Below, piece after piece: positions 22,810 to 32,988 of a DNA stretch of 64,000 nt (positions are counted from its first letter, which is position 1; each line of letters starts with the position of its first letter). The translations under genes and the position numbers were made by a program. The notes under the pieces are model-generated. The model did no database searches and was not told where the DNA came from. It was given only the letters and a program-made list of their open reading frames with translations. Origin of the DNA: Floccularia luteovirens (Eukaryota > Basidiomycota > Agaricomycetes > Agaricales > Squamanitaceae); the NCBI GenBank assembly GCA_009739215.1, contig VSJF01000004.1, forward strand, positions 2,046,001-2,110,000, given 5' to 3'.

Positions 22810-22821
22810 AGTTATGAGCCC
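22810..22821 (+). other. Primer-binding site after LTR-D
   Basis: AGTTATGAGCCC: 11 of 12 bases match the exact complement of the initiator tRNA anticodon arm (GGTTATGAGCCC). It marks a degraded copia whose leader and first gag codons occupy about 22822-22999, after which LTR-B interrupts. Confidence 0.6.
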
Positions 22822-22999
22822 TAGTGCTAGTCTTGATGTTGCCCTCATAGGCTAACTACAATGACTAGAAACCAAGCTCTTATCTTGGAGAAGTGACTCT
22901 CTTATTGTTCTCTTCAATGGTTGAGTTTCAAGATATATCTACTCTATTAAGTAATATTATTATAAACATTATTCTTAATAATGACTCCATGCAAGCCTT

Positions 23000-23718
23000 T
23001 GTTAAAGTTAGTAGATGCCATAACATAGGCATTAGTAAAGTATTAGTTTGTGTTAAGCAGCCATGTGTGCGTGACATAGTGGAGAGACTCAAGTCTTACC
23101 TTATGCTTACTTGGTTCATACCTTACAGTTAGTCTTACTACTACTATCTATAGAATAGGACAAGGGATCTATTCTGCATAAGAGTGTTCTTATATACAGT
23201 TCTAGCCATATGTACATATTTACATAGGGTCTGTGCATAGGGCATGGGGCATATGTGAGTATAGTCATGTGACATATCATCTGACATATCATCTGACTCA
23301 TCACTTGACGAATTATGTAATCCATCATGTGATCGTGCTGTCACAACAGTTTGCACTTTATGCACTTTAATGTAAATACCACAATAGTGGCATTAGTAAA
23401 ATACTTTCATTTCACACTTTTACACTTAGTTTACATTTCTTAATGTTTCTCCTTTTGTTTTGTAGTTGTAGGTCCACTGAGTGTTGTAAAACACTCAAAC
23501 GCAATATAGTGGATACTATTTATCACACTTTATGGGTCCTGGGTATAACAGGGCCAAACAAGTGCACTTTCCTTATGTATCTAGAGATAGATACTAGATA
23601 CTTGCTGAAAACAAAGTTAATCATATTACACTTGTTTGAACACATTTTAGAGGGTTTCTTACATTGTATCTGACTACTTATAGTAGTATAATTGCAGAGT
23701 TCAGTTTGAACTTCAATA
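23000..23718 (+). repeat. LTR-B with nested LTR-E
   Basis: Diverged LTR-B, TGTTAAAGTTAG...ACTTCAATA, flanked by GCCTT (22995-22999 and 23719-23723). It is split by an LTR-E at 23051-23348. Confidence 0.88.
23051..23348 (+). repeat. Solo LTR-E
   Basis: 298 bp, TGTTAAGCAGCC...GCTGTCACAACA, flanked by GTTTG on both sides (23046-23050 and 23349-23353). The ends resemble inverted LTR-D, so the two may be branches of one family. Confidence 0.88.
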
Positions 23719-23881
23719 GCCTTATGTTGTTGAAGTATTCTTGTGGTTGCTTTATAAGAATGTTTGCTGTATTAGCAAATTCTGGGTCTGCTATAGCTTG
23801 CTATGGAGCACTCCATAGCACCATAGCAGCTATAGCATGGGGTTATAAGCTGCAGAGTACTCCACAGCATCCCATAGATAG

Positions 23882-24872
23882 TGTTATGATCTTATCTAGA
23901 TATGCATTTATCTCCCTGGACTTTAGGCTGTGTGCATAACACATTCCTGTCTCGTTTATTACTTTCCTATACATATTTTGTATATGACTTGCATTTTGTT
24001 TCTTTTAACTTGTAGTGACTTGTATAGGCTTCTAAATGACTTGTAGATACTTCTGTATAACTCTGTGCTGACTCATAGCTTACTGAGCAAGCACACAATA
24101 GGTTATTATTAGAAGTAGCATACTTGTATTTAAGTAATGTGAAACTACAGACAAGCCTTAGCTTGATCTTAGTTTCAAGTACTGTAAGGGGAACCCCAAG
24201 TTTAATCCTTCGAAACTACTTAGCAATACCTCAACACCACTTCTCACTACCCTCAATACAACTTCAATATGCTTACTAGCAGGGAGTTATATATTTAGAT
24301 ATAGTTACTAAGGTTGTCACCCATCTAAGATGGTAACCTTCCTTCAATACCTCTTCTATTTTTATCCACATATATAGCAATACCCCTGGACAAAAATCCT
24401 TAGACTTTTCTCTTCAGATTTCCTGTCCAGGTGAGTAGATAGAATATGTATACTTTACAATATAATAACTTTGGATTTCCTATCCAGTTCGATGTGCTTC
24501 CTGTTTTGCAGCCTGTTGTGACACTTCAAAATATGCATCGTGTGAACTGCCCAGTTGCTCTTACAAGTACCCTCTAATACAGGCGATTACTCTGTTACCT
24601 TAGTAACAACTAAGTGACTCTCCCTCCTCTATCTAGGATAGCAGGATCATTGTATATAATAGCACAGTTGACACCATTTAGTCTGAAACACCTGACTAGT
24701 TTTCTATGGTAACTAATCTCTATGAGGCCCCAATAGATGGCAGTCAAAAACCTGTGTAAAGATATCTCCCTTTACCACACTTGGGAAATCCAACAAGTAT
24801 TCAACTATGCCCTAACCCAGATGGCCAAATGACAAGACAGATAAATGACAATGCAAACCCCTAACAGTAATA
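23882..24872 (+). repeat. LTR-F with nested LTR-G
   Basis: Starts TGTTATGATCTTATC and ends CAGTAATA, flanked by GATAG (23877-23881 and 24873-24877). The inner LTR-G lies at 24183-24565. It is AT-shifted relative to the CpG-rich copy at 37037. Confidence 0.85.
24183..24565 (+). repeat. Solo LTR-G
   Basis: 383 bp, TGTAAGGGGAACCCC...TTGCTCTTACA, flanked by AGTAC on both sides (24178-24182 and 24566-24570). It matches 8743-9118. Confidence 0.9.
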
Positions 24873-25043
24873 GATAGGCTGTAGCAGTACTATAGAACTT
24901 CATAGATAGGCTGTAGTATACTATAGCAGTGTTATAGCACTCCATAGATGGATTATGTAAGCAATCTATGATTGATATATGCTATGCAATACTATGAAGC
25001 TGCTATAGAATACTATAAAGCACTATAAAGTACTCCATAGCAA

Positions 25044-25135
25044 GCTATAGATAATTATTTGTATTTGTATTTATATTTGTATTTATATTTGTATTTGTAT
25101 TTGTATTTGTATTTATTTATTTTATTTATTCATAT
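25044..25135 (+). repeat. Microsatellite (TTTGTA)n-like
   Basis: Irregular tandem TTTGTA/TTTATA units followed by TTTATTTAT. It lies inside TIR copy I between CTATAG arrays and an A-rich stretch. Confidence 0.8.
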
Positions 25136-25326
25136 TTATATATATGTATAATTTACATAATATAACACTATATGTCAGTACACAAACATTAAAAAATATA
25201 TAAAAATATAATAAAAACATATACAAAAACATATATAAAAACATTAAAAAAATAACAAAAAACATATAAAAACATAGAAAAAACATAGGAAAACATTGAA
25301 AAAAATATAAGAAAAACATAGAAAAG

Positions 25327-26132
25327 TATTACAATAGTTTACTCCTATATGTATAGACATACTAGAATAGATGATAGTAAGAGGATAGAATAGTATAGTA
25401 TGTAATAGTAGATAGGAGGGAAAAGGAAGAATGGATTCTAGTTGGAAACTAGTGGTCTTATTGTTGTGACAGCAACTCTACATGATTGATTAGTAGTCAT
25501 GTAATTAGTTACATGCTTATCAGTTATGTGTTGTAGACCTGATAAGATAAGATAAGGTCACACCAGTATAATGACTAAGATGTAATGACACACATGGTCT
25601 AGAGCATTCTAGAGCTTACTGTGGACATGCATATGACTCATGTTATGGAACATATACAACTCATGTCCTACCTGGAGTAGACATGAGGTATTTCATGTAC
25701 ACACTGGTAACTACATTAGGTATTACACAGCCATGACTATAATATATATAAGTACAGGTAGTAACATCAATATACCTTATCCAAATATCTTGGTAGTAGT
25801 TAGTAGCCAGCCTCTCTAAGCAATAGTAAGAATCCCAGGTAAGGTAGTTCCCTATCACTGTGTATGATAGGCACTGCTCAACACTTATATAAATACCAGA
25901 GGTACTTTTATCAAGGTAGCCTAGAAGCACTCAGGGTAGACTAGAAGCACTTAGGGTAGTCTAGAAGCACTAGTATCATAGTAACAGAAGTAGACTAGAA
26001 GCTGTCAGGGTAAGCTAGAAGCACTATTCTAAGCAGTCTAGAATAGTAATCTAGGTCTTCCTGAGTTATATATAAGAAGGCCTTTGTAGTATACTTTTCC
26101 CCAAGTAAATATACTCTATTTATACTCTAACA
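25327..26132 (+). repeat. Family A LTR with nested LTR-D
   Basis: Sense family A LTR, TATTACAATAG...CTCTAACA, with flanks AAAAG and GAAAG (one mismatch), inserted in TIR copy I. LTR-D at 25462-25883 interrupts it. Confidence 0.88.
25462..25883 (+). repeat. Solo LTR-D
   Basis: 422 bp, TGTTGTGACAGCAAC...GCACTGCTCAACA, flanked by CTTAT (25457-25461 and 25884-25888). Confidence 0.9.
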
Positions 26133-26425
26133 GAAAGAGAAAAACTTGGATATATAACAGAAAAGAAAAGGAAGAACATACCAGCATCTGTACAACTTCT
26201 TCTATCACTACCAGACTGACAACTATGAAAATGAGAGAAGATGGTAGTTGAAGAAGAAGATAGAAGAGAAGTAAAAAGAAAATTTAAGTTCAAAGTATCC
26301 AGGGTAATTTTCCCACAGTCATATGACTCTGCTGTTGACAAAGATTGGACTCATATTTTTTTTCTAAGTCCAATACAAGTCCAACATTTTGCTTATATAA
26401 TCCAGAAAGCAGAATAATATAGAAT

Positions 26426-26775
26426 TAGTGATTAATCACTATAAACTTTGTAGAATAGCACGAGATTTTGCAGAATAAAGACATATGAAAATTACTAGAT
26501 ATAGAAAGATGTGCTTATTCGCTTTCATACGCGTCAAAGAGTAGTCCAAAATGGTCCAGAATTCAGTGAGATATAATGAAAACATTATGGGTATGTTTTT
26601 CTTATGATGTTTTCATGATATCTCACTCAAATCTGGACCGTTTTGGCTGTTATTTAACGCGTTTTCAAAGCGAATAAGCACACCTTTCCATGTTTATAAT
26701 TTTATATGTCTTTATTTTGCAAAATCTCGTGCTATTTCACAAAGTTTACAAGTTAATCAAAAACTCATCACACTA
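26426..26775. repeat. Long imperfect hairpin (foldback/MITE-like)
   Basis: Two arms of about 150 bp are inverted copies of each other: AACTTTGTAGAATAGCACGA... on the left and ...TCGTGCTATTTCACAAAGTT on the right. Both arms hold TGCTTATTCGCTTT and ACGCGT blocks, with the turn near 26595. It has no coding potential. It lies within TIR copy I. Confidence 0.8.
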
Positions 26776-26939
26776 CATGCTACAAGCTGCTATAGGAAAT
26801 TAGCCTGACATCTATAGGTTACTATAGACTGCTATGGCCAACTATAAAAAAGGGCAAAATGCTACAGGTCACTATAGATCACTATGAGTCACTATGAGTT
26901 ACTATAGAAAATAGCTAATATCTATGGATTACTATAGGT

Positions 26940-28478
26940 CATCAGTAAACCCTGGGTCATATATAGAGCACTCCATAGTGCTATATAGTCCCATGGTGGC
27001 CATAGTGGCTGTAGCATGAGTTGCAAAGTCCATAGTTCTCTGTAGTGCTCCATAGATGCCTATAGTATACCTATAAATGACTGTAGTTAGACTATAGTGA
27101 TCTATAGTGACTATAGATAGTATTAAAATATAACTATAGAGCACTTATGAAGCACTGTGAAGCACTACATAGTACTACTATAATAGTATATAAACTTTAT
27201 TGATTTATTGATTTTAATATATTTATTTCATTCTTACTACTATAATTATTTACATAATACTATATATTACTATATTGAAAAAATAAAAAAAGACATAAAA
27301 AGTCAGAAAAAAAAAACATAAAATGTGAAAACAAAACATAAAAAAAAACATAGAAAAAAACATAAAAAATTGGAAAATAAAAATTAAAAAAAAACTATAC
27401 AAAGTTAGAAAACATAACTAAAAAGACAGAAAAAGTCAGAAACATGACTAAAAAAGGGAATGGTTGAAAATATACTAAAAAAGGCAAAAAAAGTCAGAAA
27501 CATATAGAAAAGAATGAAAGAAGTTGAAAATATATGAAAAACAAGAAAAAAAGTCAAACATATATGAAACAAGAGAAAGAGGATTGAAAACATAACTAAA
27601 AAGAGAGGAAATATATAAAAAAAGAAGGAAAAAGTCAGACATAAAAGGAAAGAAGTTGAAAACATATAAAAAAAGAGGAAAAAAGCAGACAGAAAATATA
27701 CCATATACCTGAGCTATCACCTCCTCAACTTCTTCCATCCCTAGGTTCTGACAAGAAAGAGCAGATATAGCAGATATGTATAACTAATAGGATGAATCTA
27801 GAAAGAAAGAATGTCAGCAAAAAGAAAGAGAGGAAAAAATCACTTACCTGGGTAATGGTTGAAAACTTTGAAGCAAAAAAAAAGTTGAAGTTCGAAAATG
27901 TCACATCAGCCACAGGTCACATGACTTTGCTAAAGTTGAAATTTGAACTTCAAAAAAAAAAATTTTTCTAAGTCCAAAAATCTTTCTAAGTCCAAGTCTG
28001 ATGTTTTGCTTATGTAATCCAAAAAGCGAAATAATCTTCTAAGTCAAACTCTATATACTTGCTATACACACTAAGTGAATAGTTGAAAGTTATGTAATTT
28101 AATTCAAAGAATCAAATCAAATCAAATTAGATAAATTCTTATCTATTATCTGTTATTGATACTTATCAATTTTTTATAATATATATCTATGGAGTACTAT
28201 GGAGTATTATGAAAATTAGTCATATCTATGAAATACTACAAGAAACTACAGAAAAAGTCAAAATACTACAATTTACTATGGCTTACTATAGAAAATAACT
28301 CTAATCTATGGCTCACTACAGGTAACTATGGAAAATAGCCTATATCTATGGCTTACTACAGGTCACTATTAAGGACCAAAATTGTATTTTGCTAATGGTT
28401 ATTATAGGCTACTATATGTTGCTATAGTGCTATAGCTTATTATAGATTTCATCAGACCAAAACAGAGTTTAGCTGATA
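26940..28478 (+). mobile_element. Non-autonomous TIR element, copy II (about 1.54 kb)
   Basis: The left terminus CATCAGTAAACCCTGG pairs with the right terminus ...GAGTTTAGCTGATA, followed by TA. Inside are CTATAG/CCATAG arrays at both ends, long A-rich homopurine blocks (27280-27700) and a core CACATCAGCCACAGGTCACA near 27900 that is inverted in copy III. The apparent ORFs in the A-rich part are low-complexity phenylalanine/serine frames and not genes. Confidence 0.75.
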
Positions 28479-28481
28479 TAA

Positions 28482-28720
28482 GAAAGGGGTTATGTGAGGT
28501 TACAGATAAATACAATGTTAAGAGCAAATAAAGAGAGCAAACACAGAATAAGATTGAGAAAATAAGTAAAGGTGAGAGACATCTAAGTGAAGCAAGAGAG
28601 AACAAAGCAATAGTGAGGTTCTCACTTGGATGAGCAAGTTTTTATACTAAAGAGTCCAAATATGCTAATAGAAAAGTGCAAAGGATGATATTTGACAAGT
28701 TAGATGACTTACAGTTATTT
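28482..28720 (-). repeat. Dispersed repeat, inverted partner of 39790-40030
   Basis: The reverse complement matches 39790-40030 over about 240 bp, including ACTTATCAAATAT, GGCATATTTGGAC and TTTGCTCTCTTTATT blocks. The element type is unknown. 28721-28989 shows nothing recognisable. Confidence 0.7.
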
Positions 28721-29077
28721 ATTACTCTTTGAGACACCAAATATGTTTTGGCTCTTAGTATAGTATCTTGTATAGTTTCTTCTAAATCAGCCTTAATATA
28801 TCATTAAATATGATAGTAAAGAAGATTTTACCTATCTTGTAGAATGGAAAGAGAGATATGTAATTGAAAGATTTTGAAATCAGTTAAAGCTTATATTATC
28901 ATATAGTTTACAAGCCATTGAGATAGTCACATCACACAGGTTGATTACTTCATTTGTAAAATTTTTACTCTATTTGTAACATATTTTATCTAATCATGAT
29001 TATCTGTCTCACTGTCTGTACTCTTGTTATTATCATTGGTAGTATTTTCTCCTTTCTTAGGCTTTGGAGCAGCCTTT

Positions 29078-29865
29078 TATTGAGCAGCACCTGTCATACA
29101 TAGTGATAGGTGTTGCGACAGCAACAATCACATGACTGATTACATAATTGATCATGTGATGGAGCACGTGACTGATGACATGTCTTACACTCATATGCTC
29201 TATAGCACGTGATATCCACAAACATTCTACAAGGTTCTATAACCTTCTATATGTAGTCACATGATATGTTAGTGTACCTGCGCACGGACCATTGTACAAA
29301 GCTGTACAAACAGCAATTATGTATATAAGTAGAGCTACTGGATCTTATGTCCTTTGTCAAATTTCATTCGTAGTAGTCAGTACTAGAACCGTAAGCCCCT
29401 AAGCACTAAGTAAGCTCTAAGGTAAGATCAGTCCCCTCTACTGTGTTAAACAGGGTGCTGCTCAACAATAGGGAACTACCTTACCTGGAGTTCTTACTGT
29501 TGCTTAGAGGGATGCTACTACTGACTACTACCTAAGTAATTTGGACAAGGTATATTGACATTACTACCTGTACTTATATATATTATAGTTATGGCTGTGT
29601 AATACCTAATGTAGTTACCAGCATATATATGAAACATCTTATATCTACTCTGGGTAGGACATGAGTCATACACATTCTATAACATAAGTCATATGCATAT
29701 CCTGCAGTAAGCTCTAGAATACTCTAGACTATGTATGTCATTACATCTTAGTTATATATAGGTGTGACCTTTATCTTATCTTATCAGGTCTACAACACAT
29801 AACTGATGAGCATATGACTAATCATATAACTACTAATCAATCATGTTAGAGTTGCTGTCATAACA
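29078..29865 (-). repeat. LTR-D (antisense) containing a second LTR-D (sense)
   Basis: The outer copy runs TATTGAGCAGC...GCTGTCATAACA with near-matching flanks CCTTT and CCTTC. It is inserted in the pogo relic. An inner, opposite LTR-D at 29111-29467 splits it. Confidence 0.85.
29111..29467 (+). repeat. Solo LTR-D nested in LTR-D
   Basis: 357 bp, TGTTGCGACAGCAAC...GTGCTGCTCAACA, flanked by ATAGG (29106-29110 and 29468-29472). Confidence 0.9.
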
Positions 29866-30884
29866 CCTTCTTCAGTTCTTTCAACTTGGCTTTGTCTAGC
29901 CTGGCCTTTAACCCTCTGCCTTTGCCCTGTTATGCTTAGCTTCCCATGCTTTAATAGCCTTATGATGGGCTTCTTGCAAAGTATTGTTGTAAGCAACCTG
30001 TTTTATTTCATCTTTTTTTCACTATACTAATGCATCAGAGTGCTGCTGATTTTTCTGTCTCTTCTTCTTCTTATTCTTAGCTTTCTTTCTTATTGCCTTG
30101 TCTCTATCAATAACTGCTCAATGAAATTTATTACCTGTAAATAGATGGGGCATTCCATTACCTAAAACCTTTCTTGATTTTTTTTGTGGGCCTTCTATTC
30201 TTTGTGTTTCTCTAGATAACTCTGGCATTTTAAGGAATACATGGCTTGAGATAGAGTATTAGCCTATATCTCAATCATCCTTCTTTTCTGCTGACTATCT
30301 TGCTTATTAAATTCCTTCAGAGCATTTTGCAACTCCTTCTCTAGCTCAGTATAAGGCTTTTGTTCAAGAAGATGGGCATAGCATCAGTTTGAATAGAGAA
30401 ATTATATATGGCTGAAAAAGAGGAATTTTCATGCTAGAGTAGGGACTTAATGGCAAGACTAGAAATGAAGCAGATGTTGAGTGCAACCTGTTAATGGCTA
30501 AATGGATAGGTATTGTTGGGATTGTTATATCACTAGAAGTATCCATGTTAGTGTCTGTATTGCTAGGAGCATTTACATGAAGCAGCTTGGTATGTGAGAA
30601 TTTGATGGAATATGTCATTAATAACATATGTTGGACTTGCCATATATAGTGGCAAATCATCATACTATGATGATGTCATACTCAGAGCCATCATTTTAGT
30701 TGTGATAATGTCAGGAATTGAAGGAAACAACTTCTATTTTCTTGAATACTGCAATAATATTTTCTGATGTAAGTGCCTTTATATGTGCTTCTGCATAGAT
30801 TTTCAGGAAGTTTGATTTCTTTACTGCCCCACATTTCTCCCATTCAAAGTTGTCACATGCTCACTCCATATGTATGTCAGAAAC

Positions 30885-31851
30885 TGTTAGAATAGTAAAT
30901 AGAGTATATTCACTTGGGGGAAAAGTATGCTATAGAGGCCTCTGTTATGACCTTATCTGGAATATCACTTATCTCCCTAGGACTTTAGAATGCATACATA
31001 ATACATTTCCACCTCATTTATTACTTTCTCATACACATTTGTATTATGACTTGCATTTTGGTTCTTTTAACTCATAGTGAACTTATATAGGCTTCTAAAT
31101 GACTTGTAGATACTTCTGTATGACTCTATGCTGACTCATAGCTTACTGAGCAAGCACTGCAATAGGTTATTATTAGAAGTAGCATACTTGTATTTAAGTA
31201 GCATGAAACTACAGACAAGCCTCAGCTTGATCTTAGTTTTCAAGTACCCTCTAATATAGGCAATTACTCTATTACCTCTGTAATAACCTAAGTGACTCTT
31301 CCCTCCCCTGTCTAGGATGGCAGGATCATTGTATATAATGGCACAGGTGATACCATCTAGTCTGAAATGCCTAACTAGTTTTCCAGTGGTAATTGACCTC
31401 TACACGAGACCCCAACAGGTGGCAGTTAAAAACCTGTGTAAAGGTATCTTTCTTTACTGCACTTGGGAAATCTGACAAGCATTTCAATCATGCTCTAACC
31501 TGGACAGCCAAATGAATGAGACAGATAAATGATGATACAAACCCCCTAATGGTAACAGCCTCCTTATATATAATTCAGGAAGGCCTAGACTACTGTTCTA
31601 AACTGCTCAGAATAGTGCTTCTAGCTTACCCTGATAGCTTCTAGTCTACTTCTGTTGCTATGATACTAGTACTTCTAGACCACCCTGAGTGCTTCTAGTC
31701 TACCCTGAGTGCTTTCTAGGCTACCCTGATAGAAGCACCTCTAGTATCTATATAAGACTACTGGTTTCCAACCAGAACCCATTCTTTTTTTCCCTTCTAT
31801 TCTACTACTATCTTATTCTGTCTATATATATAGCAGTAGACTATTGTAATA
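30885..31851 (-). repeat. Family A LTR with nested LTR-F
   Basis: An antisense family A LTR in two parts, 30885-30942 and 31558-31851. It is split by LTR-F with GCCTC duplicated on both sides. Its outer flanks (GAAAC and GCCAA) do not match. Confidence 0.88.
30943..31557 (+). repeat. Solo LTR-F (full length)
   Basis: 615 bp, TGTTATGACCTTATC...CTAATGGTAACA, flanked by GCCTC (30938-30942 and 31558-31562). It is the cleanest full-length sense copy and the reference for the other LTR-F fragments. Confidence 0.9.
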
Positions 31852-32375
31852 GCCAATTCCCAAGTACCTATTATCCATAAGTGCTTTGATCTTATCAGCA
31901 GCTGCCTGTCTCCATAGTTCTGCATCTGGTGCTTTCATTGCCTATTTGTATGTATTAGGCTCTGTAATACCAGAGGACAACACCACTAAACTCTTCTTCA
32001 TCATTAGCAATATCTGCTTCAGATTCAGAAGATGTTTCAGAGATAGCAGGAGAGTGTCTAACTTTCTACTATTCACCTAGAAGGTTGAATATTCCTCCTA
32101 GTCCTTCTTTGAGCTAAAGGAGGACTGACTGGATTAGAAGTGAATTGTCTGACAGAAGTTTGTGGTAAAGAGACTAGGTTGTAGACTAGGAGATGATGGT
32201 AGGGATACTGGTTCAGAACTAGGAGACTGTAGAGATATAGGAAGTGTAATTGGAGAAGGAGTATTATACTCTACTTCAACAGAAATAAAAGGAGGTTTGT
32301 TATTATTTGACACCATTGGCAAATAACCACAGAAGATGAGATAGAGGGAGTGGCTGACTGATTTCTAGGAATGTC
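31852..32375 (-). pseudogene. Copia family A fragment (integrase-RT linker and RT start)
   Basis: Antisense sequence colinear with about 4850-5400 of element A1, including the proline/serine-rich linker and the TYKQAMKAPDAELWRQAA-type start of RT, with indels and stops. It borders the family A LTR at 31851 without target duplication. Confidence 0.85.
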
Positions 32376-32396
32376 ATACTTATTAAACTATAAAAA

Positions 32397-32470
32397 TGGC
32401 CAGACAGGGAGTTGAACCTAGGACCTTCTGGACATATACCAAGCACTCTAACCAACTGAGCTATATGGCC
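32397..32470 (-). pseudogene. tRNA-like sequence (degenerate)
   Basis: The minus strand gives GGCCATA and TCTGGCC acceptor strands, an A-box-like TAGCTCAGTTGGTTAGAG and a B-box-like GGTTCAACTCC at the right spacing. The anticodon loop reads TATATGT, lacking U33, and the T-stem and top of the anticodon stem have mismatches. It is therefore a decayed tRNA gene (perhaps Ile-UAU) or a tRNA-derived short element. 32471-32988 after it shows no gene. Confidence 0.5.
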
Positions 32471-32988
32471 TTATGGGTTCAACCAGATAACTTGTATTTA
32501 ACCACTTAGCTCACTCTATATGGTATCTTGTACTAGTGTCCACCAATTAAGGATTATTTAGCTATTTGTACTCAACTGATTGAGGTCTTGCTAGCAAAAA
32601 TGCAATAGGTTGATTTGACATGTTAAGTGATCCTCATTCCACTTATTAAGTTCTTCTTATTTCATCTAGTACATTGGGCAGGTAGATAGCAGGTGTATTC
32701 TTCACTAGATCCTTTCTCATTATACTAAACTATAGATACAATATCAGAGTTGACAATCCTTCAGTGAAAAGTTCATCTATTATATTCACTACCTAAGAAG
32801 TAATTGTGGATAACCAAGAAGGATAGATTCATCAGGATGAAATTATTTATAATAGCAAAATTTTGAAGCATACCCATATAGCACTTCATACTTTACTATA
32901 ATGAGATTCTTGAGACAGCCCTTTGAAAAAGTAAATCTAAATACATAACAATTAGAAAATGTCTGAATAATTATTATCAAGAATACTA

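Larger units (their letters stand above)
23770..26936 (+). mobile_element. TIR element, copy I (interrupted and truncated)
   Basis: The left end ATTAGCAAATTCTGGGTCTG matches the termini of copies II and III and of the miniature at 41820. It is followed by CTATAG/CTCCATAG arrays, an A-rich stretch to 25326, and after 26133 the shared core (CACAGTCATATGACTCTGC, TTTTGCTTATATAATCCA). It is split by LTR-F at 23882-24872 and LTR-A at 25327-26132, and holds a hairpin at 26426-26775. The right end is missing at the start of copy II. No transposase is visible. Confidence 0.65.
28990..30884 (-). pseudogene. Pogo/Fot1-like DDE transposase, C-terminal relic
   Basis: Minus-strand blocks match the C-terminal part of fungal pogo-type (CENP-B/DDE) transposases: VKKSNFLKIYAEAHIKALTS near 30820-30760, a serine/proline-rich middle (30660-30370), MPELSRETQRIEGPQKKSRK near 30220-30165, and lysine-rich KAIKAWEAKHNRAKAEG near 29965-29915. 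The tail after the LTR-D insertion (KKAAPKPKKGENTTNDNN) ends with TAG at 28990. Several stops interrupt it, and the catalytic DDE core is missing upstream, where a family A LTR begins at 30885. The assignment rests on recalled family sequence. Confidence 0.65.

Noticed and set aside
24873..25060. Regular CTATAG-type spacing that could be taken for a CRISPR-like or satellite array
   Set aside because: Units are irregular and palindromic, without unique spacers, and recur at both ends of the TIR elements; this is a fungal nuclear region.
27405..27913. Three overlapping minus-strand frames rich in Phe, Ser and Leu that look like membrane proteins
   Set aside because: They are translations of an A-rich homopurine block inside a non-autonomous TIR element; the mirror block in copy III is T-rich and carries no matching gene.
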